A stretch of DNA of 30,492 nucleotides from a virus. Shown here piece after piece: positions 1 through 7,366 of the stretch (position 1 is its first letter; every line of letters begins with the position of its first letter). A model generated the notes under the pieces. The model was not told where the DNA came from. It did not search any database and saw only the letters and a program-made list of their open reading frames with translations. The stretch is taken from positions 1 to 30,492 of IMG/VR virus record IMGVR_UViG_3300017786_000080, one strand, 5' to 3'. A program made the position numbers and the translations under genes.

Positions 1-3
1 GTA

Positions 4-312
4 ATGACAGCCCACGTTGAATCAGCAGGCGATATGCTTGAACTTCAAACTGTTAGAAATGCTATTAAGACCATCAATAAGATGGCTAAAGAAACTGATA
101 GAATGAATCAATATCGATATGACTCAGGTTGGACTGATGTTTTACTACCTTTGACACCAAAATATCGTGTTAATGTTATGCCTCGTGGACCACGTGCTAA
201 AGCAGCAATCGCTGATGGTCGTAACCCAAGAGCTTATGATTCATGTCTTCCAATTAGACATGCAGAAAGACTTGATGTATATATTCATGAACGTTCACAG
301 AGTTATTGCTAA
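4..312 (+). CDS. Conserved phage protein of unknown function
   Basis: A 102 aa soluble protein. ATG at 4 overlaps a TAA at 2-4 (TAATG), the same coupling seen at several junctions here, so an upstream gene probably ends at the window edge and this start is likely real; a longer protein cannot be excluded because only three bases precede it. The N-terminal third is helical and charged; the middle is Pro/Arg-rich (VMPRGPRAKAAIADGRNPRA). There is no signal peptide or membrane segment, and I recognise no enzymatic motif. It is followed by another TAATG-coupled gene. Confidence 0.7.
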   Translation: MTAHVESAGDMLELQTVRNAIKTINKMAKETDRMNQYRYDSGWTDVLLPLTPKYRVNVMPRGPRAKAAIADGRNPRAYDSCLPIRHAERLDVYIHERSQSYC

Positions 313-524
313 TGTTAAGAGCTTTTAAAGAAGTTACTAATTGGGATGAATGTAAACATCCAGTTCTAAACCACACATATATCTTAAATGAACAAGGTCA
401 TTGCGTTGGATTTAGATCAACAATATCTAAACAGTATAAAGAATTTAGTAAACCTATGAAAGGATTTTCTAAATCTCGTAGAAAATTTATTGAACTTAAA
501 CCAGTTGAAAAATATATGAGGTAA
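312..524 (+). CDS. Small basic protein, unknown function
   Basis: A 70 aa Lys/Arg-rich protein starting MLRAFKEVTNWDE. I chose ATG 312, which overlaps the previous stop (TAATG); an in-frame TTG at 306 would add two residues but is less likely. Cys and His residues (ECKHPVLNH, QGHCVG) occur in the first half but do not form a convincing zinc knuckle. The C-terminal half is strongly basic (KGFSKSRRKF). No family recognised. Confidence 0.6.
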   Translation: MLRAFKEVTNWDECKHPVLNHTYILNEQGHCVGFRSTISKQYKEFSKPMKGFSKSRRKFIELKPVEKYMR

Positions 525-529
525 TAATA

Positions 530-712
530 ATGAAGTATGGTATGGAAGATTTAGCAGGTGTAATTGTATTAATGGGCTTATCACTTATACTTGGAGTGGT
601 AATTGCTGCTACTTCTGTTCAAAACTCTTGGAGATTAGATGCTGCTGAAACAGAATGTGCTCAATTTAATTCACTACATGGTCAATTCGAATGGATTAAG
701 GAAGAAGAATAA
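530..712 (+). CDS. Small single-pass membrane protein
   Basis: A 60 aa protein with one clear hydrophobic helix at about residues 9-28 (LAGVIVLMGLSLILGVVIAA) followed by a short polar tail ending in acidic residues. It is TAATG-coupled to the next gene. Function unknown; small inner-membrane proteins of this type are common among phage accessory genes. Confidence 0.6.
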   Translation: MKYGMEDLAGVIVLMGLSLILGVVIAATSVQNSWRLDAAETECAQFNSLHGQFEWIKEEE

Positions 713-867
713 TGGTTGAATATTGGGTTGTAAAATTTACTAAAAACGATCATGATCCACTTCATGAATATCTTTTTGCTATAAAAACAGACGCAGAAAG
801 TTTTAAAAAAGATATGGATGAAAGGGGTTATATAACATCAATTGTACGAAACGAAGAATTTCTATAA
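712..867 (+). CDS. Small protein, unknown function
   Basis: A 51 aa ORF (MVEYWVVKFTKNDHDPLHEY...) that overlaps the stop before it and the start after it as TAATG on both sides, so it is most likely translated by coupling. The alternating polar/hydrophobic start (VEYWVVKF) and YxxSIVRNEEF ending suggest a small alpha/beta fold. No family recognised. Confidence 0.5.
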   Translation: MVEYWVVKFTKNDHDPLHEYLFAIKTDAESFKKDMDERGYITSIVRNEEFL

Positions 868-1037
868 TGGAATATTTAATTGGTTTAGTAACTGTAATTG
901 GTGTTGGATATACTTCGTATATCATTGGGCTTAAGGAAGGAGGGGCTAAAATGATTGATTCTTTAGAATATATAGGAATCATTATTGTCGATGAAGAAGA
1001 CAACGTTTGGCCAAATAAACAGTATAATCCTAAATAG
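867..1037 (+). CDS. Small membrane protein, unknown function
   Basis: A 56 aa ORF coupled to the previous gene by TAATG. The N-terminal ~20 residues (MEYLIGLVTVIGVGYTSYII) form one hydrophobic helix; an internal ATG follows at about residue 29, preceded by AGGAGGGGC, which could serve as a second start for a 28 aa soluble peptide. The last gene before the late promoter at 1053. Function unknown. Confidence 0.5.
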   Translation: MEYLIGLVTVIGVGYTSYIIGLKEGGAKMIDSLEYIGIIIVDEEDNVWPNKQYNPK

Positions 1038-1052
1038 TAAATAAAAATTTAT

Positions 1053-1060
1053 TATAAATA
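1053..1060 (+). promoter_or_regulatory. T4-type late promoter (TATAAATA)
   Basis: An exact TATAAATA, the late -10 box recognised by the gp55/gp33 sliding-clamp-dependent transcription system of T4-like phages. It is intergenic and about 40 bases upstream of the first gene of the internal-protein block. No -35 is expected for this class. By chance the octamer should appear several times in DNA this AT-rich; placement is what supports the call. Confidence 0.65.
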
Positions 1061-1064
1061 GTAT

Positions 1065-1093
1065 TGTACATTTACTAACAGGAGTGTTATAAT
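1065..1093 (+). promoter_or_regulatory. Possible weak sigma70-type promoter
   Basis: TGTACA (1065-1070), 17 bases, TATAAT (1088-1093), preceded by GTGT. It matches the spacing of the four strong promoters in this window with one change in the -35. Transcription would begin at about 1100, right at the ATG, giving a leaderless message, so it may be a chance match. Confidence 0.3.
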
Positions 1094-1099
1094 ACAATT

Positions 1100-2464
1100 A
1101 TGAAAAGTTTTTTATCACTAGAACCGATCAAAGAAGCAGTTAGACTTGCTCCTGGTCAATTAAAAAAACCTAATGCAAATACAGGTGAAGCCAGAATTGA
1201 TATTCTTGCAAGACTTGTACGAGATGGAAAACCTCTCGAACTAGCAAAAGGTGGAACCTTTAAAGTAACTGAAATTGAAGATGCTTTAGCTCAAATAGAA
1301 ATATTTAAGAAGCTTGAAAAGCCATTTAATCTTCATGGCGATGGTAAAACCATCAGCTCGTCAGATCTTGGTAAAAGTAAAGTATTTGGTGGAGGCGGCG
1401 GAGCTGGAGGCGGAACCAAGAATACTCAAATCACTGAAAGTCATCAATGCGTTATTTGTCAAGCAATGCTAGACAATGGAATACAATCAGAAGAGTTCTT
1501 TATGGATGAAGAAATCTTAAAGGCTGCTTATAAAAGAGTATATGTTGATGCTACATACGAAGAAATTGCTGGTGTAGAGGATGGTTGGTTTCATTCTTCA
1601 TACGAATCAGCTAAGATTCTCATTAAAGAGGGTTATATCAATAAGTCTCAAACGTTCCATAGAAACAGTAAATTAATGAATACTGTTTATGCATATAAAA
1701 ATGTAGCGTACAAAAATTCAGATCAAAAACCAGTTAAAGATGACAAGTGGAATCCAGGTGATTTTTGGGCTGTTGAAAAATCTTTTGATCTTAAATCTCT
1801 AAATACAGATTCTATTGCTGGATATAATAAATCTTTGCTTCAAGCATTTGTTGATAGGCAATTAGTTGCTATATCACTTAAGCTTGTTAAAAAGAAAGCA
1901 AAGGCTAAAGAATATAATGTCAAACTACCACCTGATACTGATGATCATAAGCTATTAAGAATATTACTCCAAGGCGAAAAACGAGGAACTTTTTGGTCTA
2001 ACAAAGGTGCTACTATTCTATTTGACGAAGGTAAATTTGATCTAAGAGCTGGTTCTGCAGGTGGGGCGATCAAAGGAGAAATTGCTCTTAAAACTGCTAG
2101 AGGTGGTGGTGCTGGATATGGTATCATGCAAGACGCTTTAAAGCTTGTTATGAGAAAGAAAATACCAGACAATGGTAAAATCAATGCCATGGCAAAGAAA
2201 ATCGTCAAAGGCGATAAGAGATCAATCGCTATATTTTATAAAATGTATAGTCATTTCTATAAAAACGAAAGCTATGAAACCTTTGAAAAAGAATTGCTTA
2301 CTAAAGACGTTTATTGGGTTGGATCTAAGATGGCTTGTCTATATGTTGTATACATAGTAGATCAAAACACTGGGGCAAAAGCTAATAGATGGCTAACTAA
2401 AATTATTAACTATGCTGGATCTAAATCCGAAGACTCTAGCGCATACGTAAAGGTATATGAATAA
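1100..2464 (+). CDS. Putative internal virion protein with capsid-targeting leader
   Basis: A 454 aa protein of unknown activity. The first residues MKSFLSLEPIKE|A fit a T4-type capsid-targeting leader with an I-x-E prohead-protease site after residue 12. Residues ~80-115 hold a Gly-rich loop (FGGGGGAGGG) followed by TES and a Cys pair (HQCVICQ), then a mixed alpha/beta body with basic segments (LKLVKKKAKAKEYNV) and another Gly-rich patch (RAGSAGGAIKG, ARGGGAGYG). The ATG is 15 bases past a GGAG and sits under the late promoter at 1053. It is followed, with an ATGA-type overlap, by the ligase-like gene. The pattern suggests a nucleic-acid enzyme, but I recognise no catalytic signature. Confidence 0.75.
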   Translation: MKSFLSLEPIKEAVRLAPGQLKKPNANTGEARIDILARLVRDGKPLELAKGGTFKVTEIEDALAQIEIFKKLEKPFNLHGDGKTISSSDLGKSKVFGGGGGAGGGTKNTQITESHQCVICQAMLDNGIQSEEFFMDEEILKAAYKRVYVDATYEEIAGVEDGWFHSSYESAKILIKEGYINKSQTFHRNSKLMNTVYAYKNVAYKNSDQKPVKDDKWNPGDFWAVEKSFDLKSLNTDSIAGYNKSLLQAFVDRQLVAISLKLVKKKAKAKEYNVKLPPDTDDHKLLRILLQGEKRGTFWSNKGATILFDEGKFDLRAGSAGGAIKGEIALKTARGGGAGYGIMQDALKLVMRKKIPDNGKINAMAKKIVKGDKRSIAIFYKMYSHFYKNESYETFEKELLTKDVYWVGSKMACLYVVYIVDQNTGAKANRWLTKIINYAGSKSEDSSAYVKVYE

Positions 2465-3705
2465 TGAAAGGATTTAAAAATCAACTGGCTGAAGCCGCAG
2501 GAAAGAACACTCATATGATTCATATTGAGGATCTTATTCTTGACGGCGGAGTTAAGGGAGCGCGCCAAGCTATACTCGCATTGAGATCATTGCGAGATAT
2601 GCTGTCTGGTAACGCAAAATCTGCAGTAGACGTTACTGTTAAATGGGATGGCGCTCCCGCCGTATTTGCAGGAGAAGATCCATCTGATGGTCAATTCTTT
2701 GTAGCAAAGAAAGGTATATTCAATGCAAATCCTAAAATCTATAAGTCTCACGCTGATATTGATGCTGATACTTCTGGAGATTTATCTAAAAAGTTAAAAA
2801 TGGCCTTTGATTACATTAAGCCTCTTGGTGTAAAAGGGGTGATTCAAGGTGACTTTATGTTCGATAAGTCAGACCTTAAAAAGGAGAAGATTAATGGAGT
2901 TAGTCATATTGTGTTTCATCCTAACACTATCGCTTACGCAGTACCTACTGGTAGTGCTCTCGCTAAGGAGATTGGAGCAGCTAAGATTGGAATTGTTTGG
3001 CATACAACGTATAGTGGAGCAACGTTTGAAACGATGAGAGCTGAGTTTGGTAAAGAAATTGTTCCAAAGTTAAAATCCTCTAAAGACGTTTGGATGGTCG
3101 ATGCCACACTATCTGATCTATCTGGTACAGCAACATTAACCAAAAAAGATACTGAGTTACTTAATAGTAAACTTTCAGCAGCTGGTAAGTTGTTTAAAAA
3201 AATATCTGGATCTACTCTTAAAGAGCTAGAATCAAATAAAGAATTAAACCTTGTTATTAATGTATATAACAATAGAAAGGTAAGAAATGGTCAAAGAATT
3301 ACTGATACTAAAAAGCACGCAACAGGTCTTATTATGTTTGTCCAAGATCGATATCAAAAAGAAATTGACAAAAGAAGCAGTCAAAAAGGTAAAGATACTC
3401 AAATTGCAAAAAGAGATCAATTACTTGCGTTTTTTGACAAATCTAATATAAAAAACTTACAAAATGTGTTTGATTTACAAAATTTAGTTGTAGATAGTAA
3501 ATTAATTATTATAAATAAACTAAACGGTTTAAACAAAATTGGTACTTTTGTTAAAACTAAGTCCGGATTTAAAGTAACCAACCCTGAGGGTTTTGTTGCT
3601 ATAGATCGTATGGAAGGTGGAGCTGTTAAGCTTGTTGATAGATTAGAATTTTCTACTAACAACTTTAGCAAAGATATAATTAAAGGTTGGGATAATCCTA
3701 ACTAA
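2464..3705 (+). CDS. Packaged ligase-like nucleotidyltransferase
   Basis: A 413 aa protein. The leader MKGFKNQLAE|A fits capsid targeting and cleavage. Its body carries, in the right order, what look like the motifs of the ATP-dependent ligase/capping-enzyme superfamily: motif I K60-W-D-G (VKWDGAPAVFAG), with K60 the candidate adenylation lysine; a motif III-like VIQGDFMF around residues 127-133; motif IV PEGFVA at 374-379; and motif V VKLVDR with K389. Known family members join nicked DNA or RNA, or transfer a nucleotide, through a lysyl-AMP/GMP intermediate. The substrate here is unknown. Motif III has QGD where GE is usual, so activity should not be assumed. Similar cyanophage proteins are usually left as hypothetical. 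TAATG-coupled to the gene before it. Confidence 0.65.
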   Translation: MKGFKNQLAEAAGKNTHMIHIEDLILDGGVKGARQAILALRSLRDMLSGNAKSAVDVTVKWDGAPAVFAGEDPSDGQFFVAKKGIFNANPKIYKSHADIDADTSGDLSKKLKMAFDYIKPLGVKGVIQGDFMFDKSDLKKEKINGVSHIVFHPNTIAYAVPTGSALAKEIGAAKIGIVWHTTYSGATFETMRAEFGKEIVPKLKSSKDVWMVDATLSDLSGTATLTKKDTELLNSKLSAAGKLFKKISGSTLKELESNKELNLVINVYNNRKVRNGQRITDTKKHATGLIMFVQDRYQKEIDKRSSQKGKDTQIAKRDQLLAFFDKSNIKNLQNVFDLQNLVVDSKLIIINKLNGLNKIGTFVKTKSGFKVTNPEGFVAIDRMEGGAVKLVDRLEFSTNNFSKDIIKGWDNPN

Positions 3706-3723
3706 ATGGGAACCGAGGATAAA

Positions 3724-4110
3724 ATGAAATCATTTAAAGAATACGAATCAGAAGTATCTGAAGATAGCGGTGATTTTTCAGAAGCTATGTCATTAGCGCA
3801 TAGAATGAAAATGAAAGCATCATTTAGAAAAAATAAAGCTAAGATTGCTTTAGGCAAAAAGAAAGCAGCAAGAAAATTAGCATCTCCAGAAAAACTCAAA
3901 AGTCGCGCCACGAAAAAAGCTCGTGATATCATGATTCAAAAAATTCTTAAAGATAAAAAGAAAGGTGATCTATCATTTGCTGCTAGAGCTGGTATTGAAA
4001 AAAGATTGGCTAGTAAAAAAGGTGCAATTGCAAAAATCGCTAAAAAATTATTGCCACAAGTTAAAAAGGCTGATAGAGCTAAACTAAAAAGCAAAGGTGG
4101 TGATAAGTAA
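3724..4110 (+). CDS. Highly basic internal (DNA-binding) virion protein
   Basis: A 128 aa protein dominated by Lys, Arg and Ala (SFRKNKAKIALGKKKAARK, KSRATKKARD, KKADRAKLKSKGGDK). ATG 3724 is chosen over 3706 because a GAGG lies just upstream and it yields the leader MKSFKEYESEVSE|D, which resembles the neighbouring capsid-targeting leaders although its cut site (VSE|D) is atypical. Such a charge fits condensation or accompaniment of packaged DNA, by analogy with T4 internal proteins. Similar basic proteins are common in T4-like marine phages. Confidence 0.7.
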   Translation: MKSFKEYESEVSEDSGDFSEAMSLAHRMKMKASFRKNKAKIALGKKKAARKLASPEKLKSRATKKARDIMIQKILKDKKKGDLSFAARAGIEKRLASKKGAIAKIAKKLLPQVKKADRAKLKSKGGDK

Positions 4111-4111
4111 A

Positions 4112-5308
4112 ATGGAATTTAAGAGTTTTAGCCAATATTTAACTGAGGCTAAAGGCGAAGTATACTTCGTTTTTGGTAGATTTAATCCACCAACTTCAGG
4201 TCATGAGAAACTTTTTGATAAGCTAAAGAAAACAGCTGGTAGTAATCCATATAGAATATATGGTTCAAAATCACAAGATCCTAAGAAGAATCCACTCGGA
4301 TTTAAGGACAAAGTAAAATTCCTCAGAAAAATGTTTCCAAAACACGCACGTAGTATTATGGCTGATGCTAATGTAAGAAACGCATTAGACATTTGTGTTA
4401 AACTATATGACCAAGGGTTTACATCAGTAACAATGGTTGCTGGATCAGATAGATTAAAAGAATTTGATGTTCTTCTTAATAAATATAACGGTGTTGATTC
4501 TAGACACGGTTTTTATAATTTCGAAAAAGGTATAAAGGTTGTTTCAGCTGGTGAAAGAGATCCAGATGCTGAAGGTGTTGCTGGTATGTCAGCTTCGAAA
4601 CTAAGAGCATATGCTTCAGATAACGACTTAGAAAATTTTACAAAAGGAATGCCTAAAGGATATAAAGATTCTAAATTATTATTTAATACAATTAGAAAAG
4701 GCATGGGACTAAAAGAAACTCATATGCATCGTAAGCATGTTGAGCTAGAACCTGTATCAGAAAAAAGAGAAAAGTTTGTTGAAGGTAACCTTTTTAAAGA
4801 AGGCGACGAAGTTGTATTAAAAGAAACAAATCAAATTGGTGTTATTAAAAGATGCGGCGCTAATTTTTTAGTTGTTGAATTTGGCGAATGGAAGAAAAGA
4901 GTTTGGTTAGATGATGTAGAACATTTAGATGAAAAAAAATATACTGATATGGATGCTAAAGAAAAAGCTGCCCATAATAAGCCTAGACCAAATGCTCCTG
5001 AAAGCCAACACACAAAAGCGTTTAGGAAAAAATTTGGAGAGCAAGAAGAAATGAAAAGTTTTAAACAATCATTAGAAGAAGCTGATGCTAAAGCAGCTCT
5101 TAAAAAGAAAGCTGATAAATCAGGAATGCCTTATGGTATATTAAAGAAAGTATTTGATAGAGGATACGCCGCTTGGAAGACAAGCCATAGACCTGGAACA
5201 AATCCAACACAATGGGGATTAGCAAGAGTAAATTCCTTTGCAACTAAATCTAAAGGAACTTGGGGTGGCGCTGATAAAGACTTAGCGGCTAAAGTAAGAG
5301 GTAGCTAA
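4112..5308 (+). CDS. Packaged nucleotidyltransferase fused to C-terminal domain
   Basis: A 398 aa protein. ATG 4112 gives the leader MEFKSFSQYLTE|A. Residues ~17-200 form an HxGH-type nucleotidyltransferase: GRFNPPTSGH (22-31, TxGH variant) and MSASKLR (159-165), the ISxTxLR equivalent. This fold is shared by NMN adenylyltransferase, phosphopantetheine adenylyltransferase and cytidylyltransferases; NMN adenylyltransferase is my best guess because such enzymes occur in T4-like phages. A small beta-rich segment follows (~230-270, EGDEVVLKE..GVIKR). The last 85 residues (from M314) are a separate small domain with HRPGTNPTQWGLARVNSF, a motif I associate with small domains in phages and large DNA viruses. 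M314 itself starts a second perfect leader (MKSFKQSLEE|A). Confidence 0.75.
   Translation: MEFKSFSQYLTEAKGEVYFVFGRFNPPTSGHEKLFDKLKKTAGSNPYRIYGSKSQDPKKNPLGFKDKVKFLRKMFPKHARSIMADANVRNALDICVKLYDQGFTSVTMVAGSDRLKEFDVLLNKYNGVDSRHGFYNFEKGIKVVSAGERDPDAEGVAGMSASKLRAYASDNDLENFTKGMPKGYKDSKLLFNTIRKGMGLKETHMHRKHVELEPVSEKREKFVEGNLFKEGDEVVLKETNQIGVIKRCGANFLVVEFGEWKKRVWLDDVEHLDEKKYTDMDAKEKAAHNKPRPNAPESQHTKAFRKKFGEQEEMKSFKQSLEEADAKAALKKKADKSGMPYGILKKVFDRGYAAWKTSHRPGTNPTQWGLARVNSFATKSKGTWGGADKDLAAKVRGS
5036..5053 (+). promoter_or_regulatory. Candidate internal ribosome binding site and start
   Basis: GGAGA at 5036-5040 lies ten bases before an in-frame ATG at 5051 inside the nucleotidyltransferase gene. Starting here would yield an 85 aa protein that begins with a capsid-targeting-like leader, so the C-terminal domain may also be made separately. 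Confidence 0.4.
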
Positions 5309-5544
5309 TGAAATCATTTAAAGAACAATCAAACTTAGACGAAGGTCCACTAGTAATGGACGATTTAGATATGGTTGATACTTTATTTAAAAAGATTAAA
5401 GACGATATGTTTAAAGCAAGACGTCAAAAGAAATCAGAAAAGAACTGGCCTACATTACAAACGTTAGCTAAGCTTGCAGGGTATGGTATTACTAAGAAAG
5501 GTCAAAAAGGCAATAAATCATTTAGGTATGATTTAAAGAAATGA
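5308..5544 (+). CDS. Small internal virion protein with capsid-targeting leader
   Basis: A 78 aa protein, TAATG-coupled to the gene before and ATGA-coupled to the next. The leader MKSFKEQSNLDE|G has an L-x-E|G site after residue 12. The mature part is charged, with an acidic start (MDDLDMVDTLFKKIKDD) and a basic end (KKGQKGNKSFRYDLKK). No enzymatic motif. Likely injected with the genome, by analogy with T4 internal proteins. Confidence 0.7.
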   Translation: MKSFKEQSNLDEGPLVMDDLDMVDTLFKKIKDDMFKARRQKKSEKNWPTLQTLAKLAGYGITKKGQKGNKSFRYDLKK

Positions 5545-5777
5545 AAACCTTTGCTGAAATACGAGAAGGTACAGGTAAGAGCGAGCCTTGGGAAGATGGA
5601 TTTAAGCGTAGAGTTGTAAAGACCACAAGCCCAGAACATTTAGATAAGGGTTATAAGTGGAGAATTAAAGGTAAAGATAGAGATGAGATCTCTATAAAGC
5701 TTTATAAAAGTAAACCAGATTTTGCTGAATTTAAAAAGCAAATGAAGAGAGTAGCAGGTCACGAATTCGGTGGATAA
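5541..5777 (+). CDS. Small internal virion protein with capsid-targeting leader
   Basis: A 78 aa basic protein starting MKTFAEIRE|G, with an I-x-E|G site after residue 9. The remainder (EPWEDGFKRRVVKTTSPEHL...) is Lys/Arg-rich with several aromatic residues and has no recognised fold. Its end overlaps the GTG start of the kinase gene by 8 bases. Confidence 0.7.
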   Translation: MKTFAEIREGTGKSEPWEDGFKRRVVKTTSPEHLDKGYKWRIKGKDRDEISIKLYKSKPDFAEFKKQMKRVAGHEFGG

Positions 5778-6438
5778 TTTTAAAGAACATTTTGACTTAA
5801 TGGAAGGTGTAAATGATCCTTCTATTTTTAAAGCAGTATTTCTAGCAGGTGGACCAGGAAGTGGTAAATCATTTGTGATAGGTAAAACTGCATTACAGGC
5901 ATTAGGATTTAGATTAATAAATTCAGATGATGCTTTTGAGAAAGGATTAAAAAAGGCAGGGTTAACAACTAATCCAGAAGATATTGCATCTGCTCAGGGC
6001 CAAGCAGTAAGAGCAAAAGCAAAAGCTCTAACTGGTAGACAGATGAAAATGGCTTTAGATGGAAGATTAGGTATTGTTATTGATGGTACTGGTAAAGACT
6101 ATAGTAAAATTAAAAAGCAAGTTGATATGCTAAGAACAATTGGATATGCTGTACACATGATATTTGTTAATACCGATTTAGATACAGCATTAGAAAGAAA
6201 CAGAATGAGACCACGTTCTTTAGCTGATGATTTAGTTACAAAAATGTGGAAAGGTGTACAAAAGAATATAGGTAAGTTTCAGGGACTTTTTAGAAATAGA
6301 ATGATTATTGTTGATAATTCTAAAGGATCTGATATAGAAACCTCAACGCTAGAAGCGTATAAAGATATAAAAACTTGGGCTGCTAAAGCTCCAGAAAATG
6401 CAATAGCATTAAAATGGATAAAAGGTCAGAAAAAATAA
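5770..6438 (+). CDS. Packaged P-loop kinase (polynucleotide kinase/zeta-toxin-like)
   Basis: A 222 aa protein with a GTG start; no ATG occurs before the Walker A motif. GTG gives the leader (V/M)DNFKEHFDLME|G with an L-x-E|G site after residue 12. Walker A GGPGSGKS is at residues 27-34, followed by INSDDAFEKGLKK and a second strand IVIDGTGKDYSKI typical of the small kinase group that includes polynucleotide kinase and zeta toxins. A lid-like Arg-rich stretch (ALERNRMRPRSL) follows. It would phosphorylate a nucleotide, nucleic-acid end or small sugar-like substrate; which one cannot be read from sequence. Its place beside a ligase-like gene makes an end-healing role attractive but unproven. 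Confidence 0.75.
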   Translation: MDNFKEHFDLMEGVNDPSIFKAVFLAGGPGSGKSFVIGKTALQALGFRLINSDDAFEKGLKKAGLTTNPEDIASAQGQAVRAKAKALTGRQMKMALDGRLGIVIDGTGKDYSKIKKQVDMLRTIGYAVHMIFVNTDLDTALERNRMRPRSLADDLVTKMWKGVQKNIGKFQGLFRNRMIIVDNSKGSDIETSTLEAYKDIKTWAAKAPENAIALKWIKGQKK

Positions 6439-6728
6439 TGTACGGGTTTAAAGAATATATTACTGAAGCTAAGATCAAATGGAAGAAGGTTCCAGATGGT
6501 TATCATGGAAATAAGAAAGTATTTAAGCATGTGACTTCAGATGGTAAGTTTGAAATTCGTTTATCTGGTATGGATTCAATGAAGATGAACAAAGATGGTA
6601 GTCAAAAAGTATTACCTACAATATTTGATAAAAGTGGCCATACACCAAGACATCCGGTAATTGCCTATAAAAATGTTGGTGATGCCAAAAAGAATGTACA
6701 AATTTGGAGAGATAATCATGGCATTTAA
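6438..6728 (+). CDS. Small internal virion protein with capsid-targeting leader
   Basis: A 96 aa protein. ATG 6438 is TAATG-coupled to the kinase and gives MYGFKEYITE|A, the leader in this window closest to the T4 form (MKTYQEFIAE|A). The body is basic and beta-like (KIKWKKVPDGYHGNKKVF, KFEIRLSG). No catalytic signature recognised. It overlaps the following gene by 11 bases. Confidence 0.7.
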   Translation: MYGFKEYITEAKIKWKKVPDGYHGNKKVFKHVTSDGKFEIRLSGMDSMKMNKDGSQKVLPTIFDKSGHTPRHPVIAYKNVGDAKKNVQIWRDNHGI

Positions 6729-7110
6729 AGACATGCATACATTTTTAGAGCATGTAGAAGAAAGATTTGGTATCTATGAAGGCCAACATGTGCCTTTAGA
6801 TCAACCTATGATAGAAATAGATGAAGCCGCTGAACCTGAATTAAATAAACCTAAGAGGTCTAGCGGTAAAAAGAAATATGTAGTTTACGTTAAAAATCCT
6901 AAGACTGGTAACGTAAAGAAAATAGAATTTGGCGACGAAAAAGGTGGTTTAACATCAAAGATTAATGATCGCGACGCAGCACGTAATTTTGCTTCCCGAC
7001 ATAATTGCGATACTAAAACCGATAAAATGAAAGCAGGCTATTGGGCGTGTCGCCTCCCGAAGTATGCTAAGGATTTGGGGTTAAAGGGTGGTGGATCTTA
7101 CTTTTGGTAA
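6718..7110 (+). CDS. Conserved phage protein, possible internal protein
   Basis: A 130 aa protein. ATG 6718 follows GGAGAGATAATC; the longer upstream reading would read through the previous gene. The start MAFKDMHTFLEHVEE..IYE|G is a looser version of the neighbouring leaders. The C-terminal ~80 residues carry a conserved pattern (YVVYVKNPKTGNVKKIEFGD, INDRDAARNFASRHNCD, AGYWACRLPKYAKDLGL) that I recall from a widespread phage domain of unknown function. Two Cys (NCD, WACR) could bind metal. It may associate with DNA in the head. Confidence 0.65.
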   Translation: MAFKDMHTFLEHVEERFGIYEGQHVPLDQPMIEIDEAAEPELNKPKRSSGKKKYVVYVKNPKTGNVKKIEFGDEKGGLTSKINDRDAARNFASRHNCDTKTDKMKAGYWACRLPKYAKDLGLKGGGSYFW

Positions 7111-7366
7111 GCCATACTGGGAAGATGGCGAAATAAGAACATTTGATCCAAGTGTCGAAGACGCTGAATACGTTTGGCACAAGGACCATGAGGATCGAGA
7201 AATAGAAATTTTAGAAGGCGAAGGCTGGCAGTTTCAATTAGAAAAATGCTTACCTTGGCTTTTAAAAAAAGGTATGGTGTTTGACGTAAAACAGCATGAA
7301 TATCATAGACTAATTAAAGGTGTTACACCATTAAAATGCAGGGTAATAAAACATGACAACGGCTAA
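7088..7366 (+). CDS. Small cupin-like protein
   Basis: A 92 aa protein whose pattern HKDHEDREIEILEGEGWQFQ, PWLLKKGMVFDV and YHRLIKG fits a single-domain beta-barrel cupin. The HxDH and YHR histidines are possible metal ligands. No ATG is available; GTG at 7088 or 7091 opens the frame inside the preceding gene. Similar small cupins occur in T4-like marine phages with no known role. The end overlaps the next gene by 14 bases. Confidence 0.6.
   Translation: MVDLTFGKPYWEDGEIRTFDPSVEDAEYVWHKDHEDREIEILEGEGWQFQLEKCLPWLLKKGMVFDVKQHEYHRLIKGVTPLKCRVIKHDNG

Noticed and set aside
1945-2208. Minus-strand frame opposite the first internal-protein gene
   Set aside because: Shadow of the + strand gene; Pro/Leu-rich translation reflects the complement of Gly-rich coding.
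3510-3517. TATAAATA inside the ligase-like gene (also at 7520-7527 and 17506-17513)
   Set aside because: These late-promoter octamers lie within coding sequence and not directly before a gene block; several are expected by chance at this AT content.
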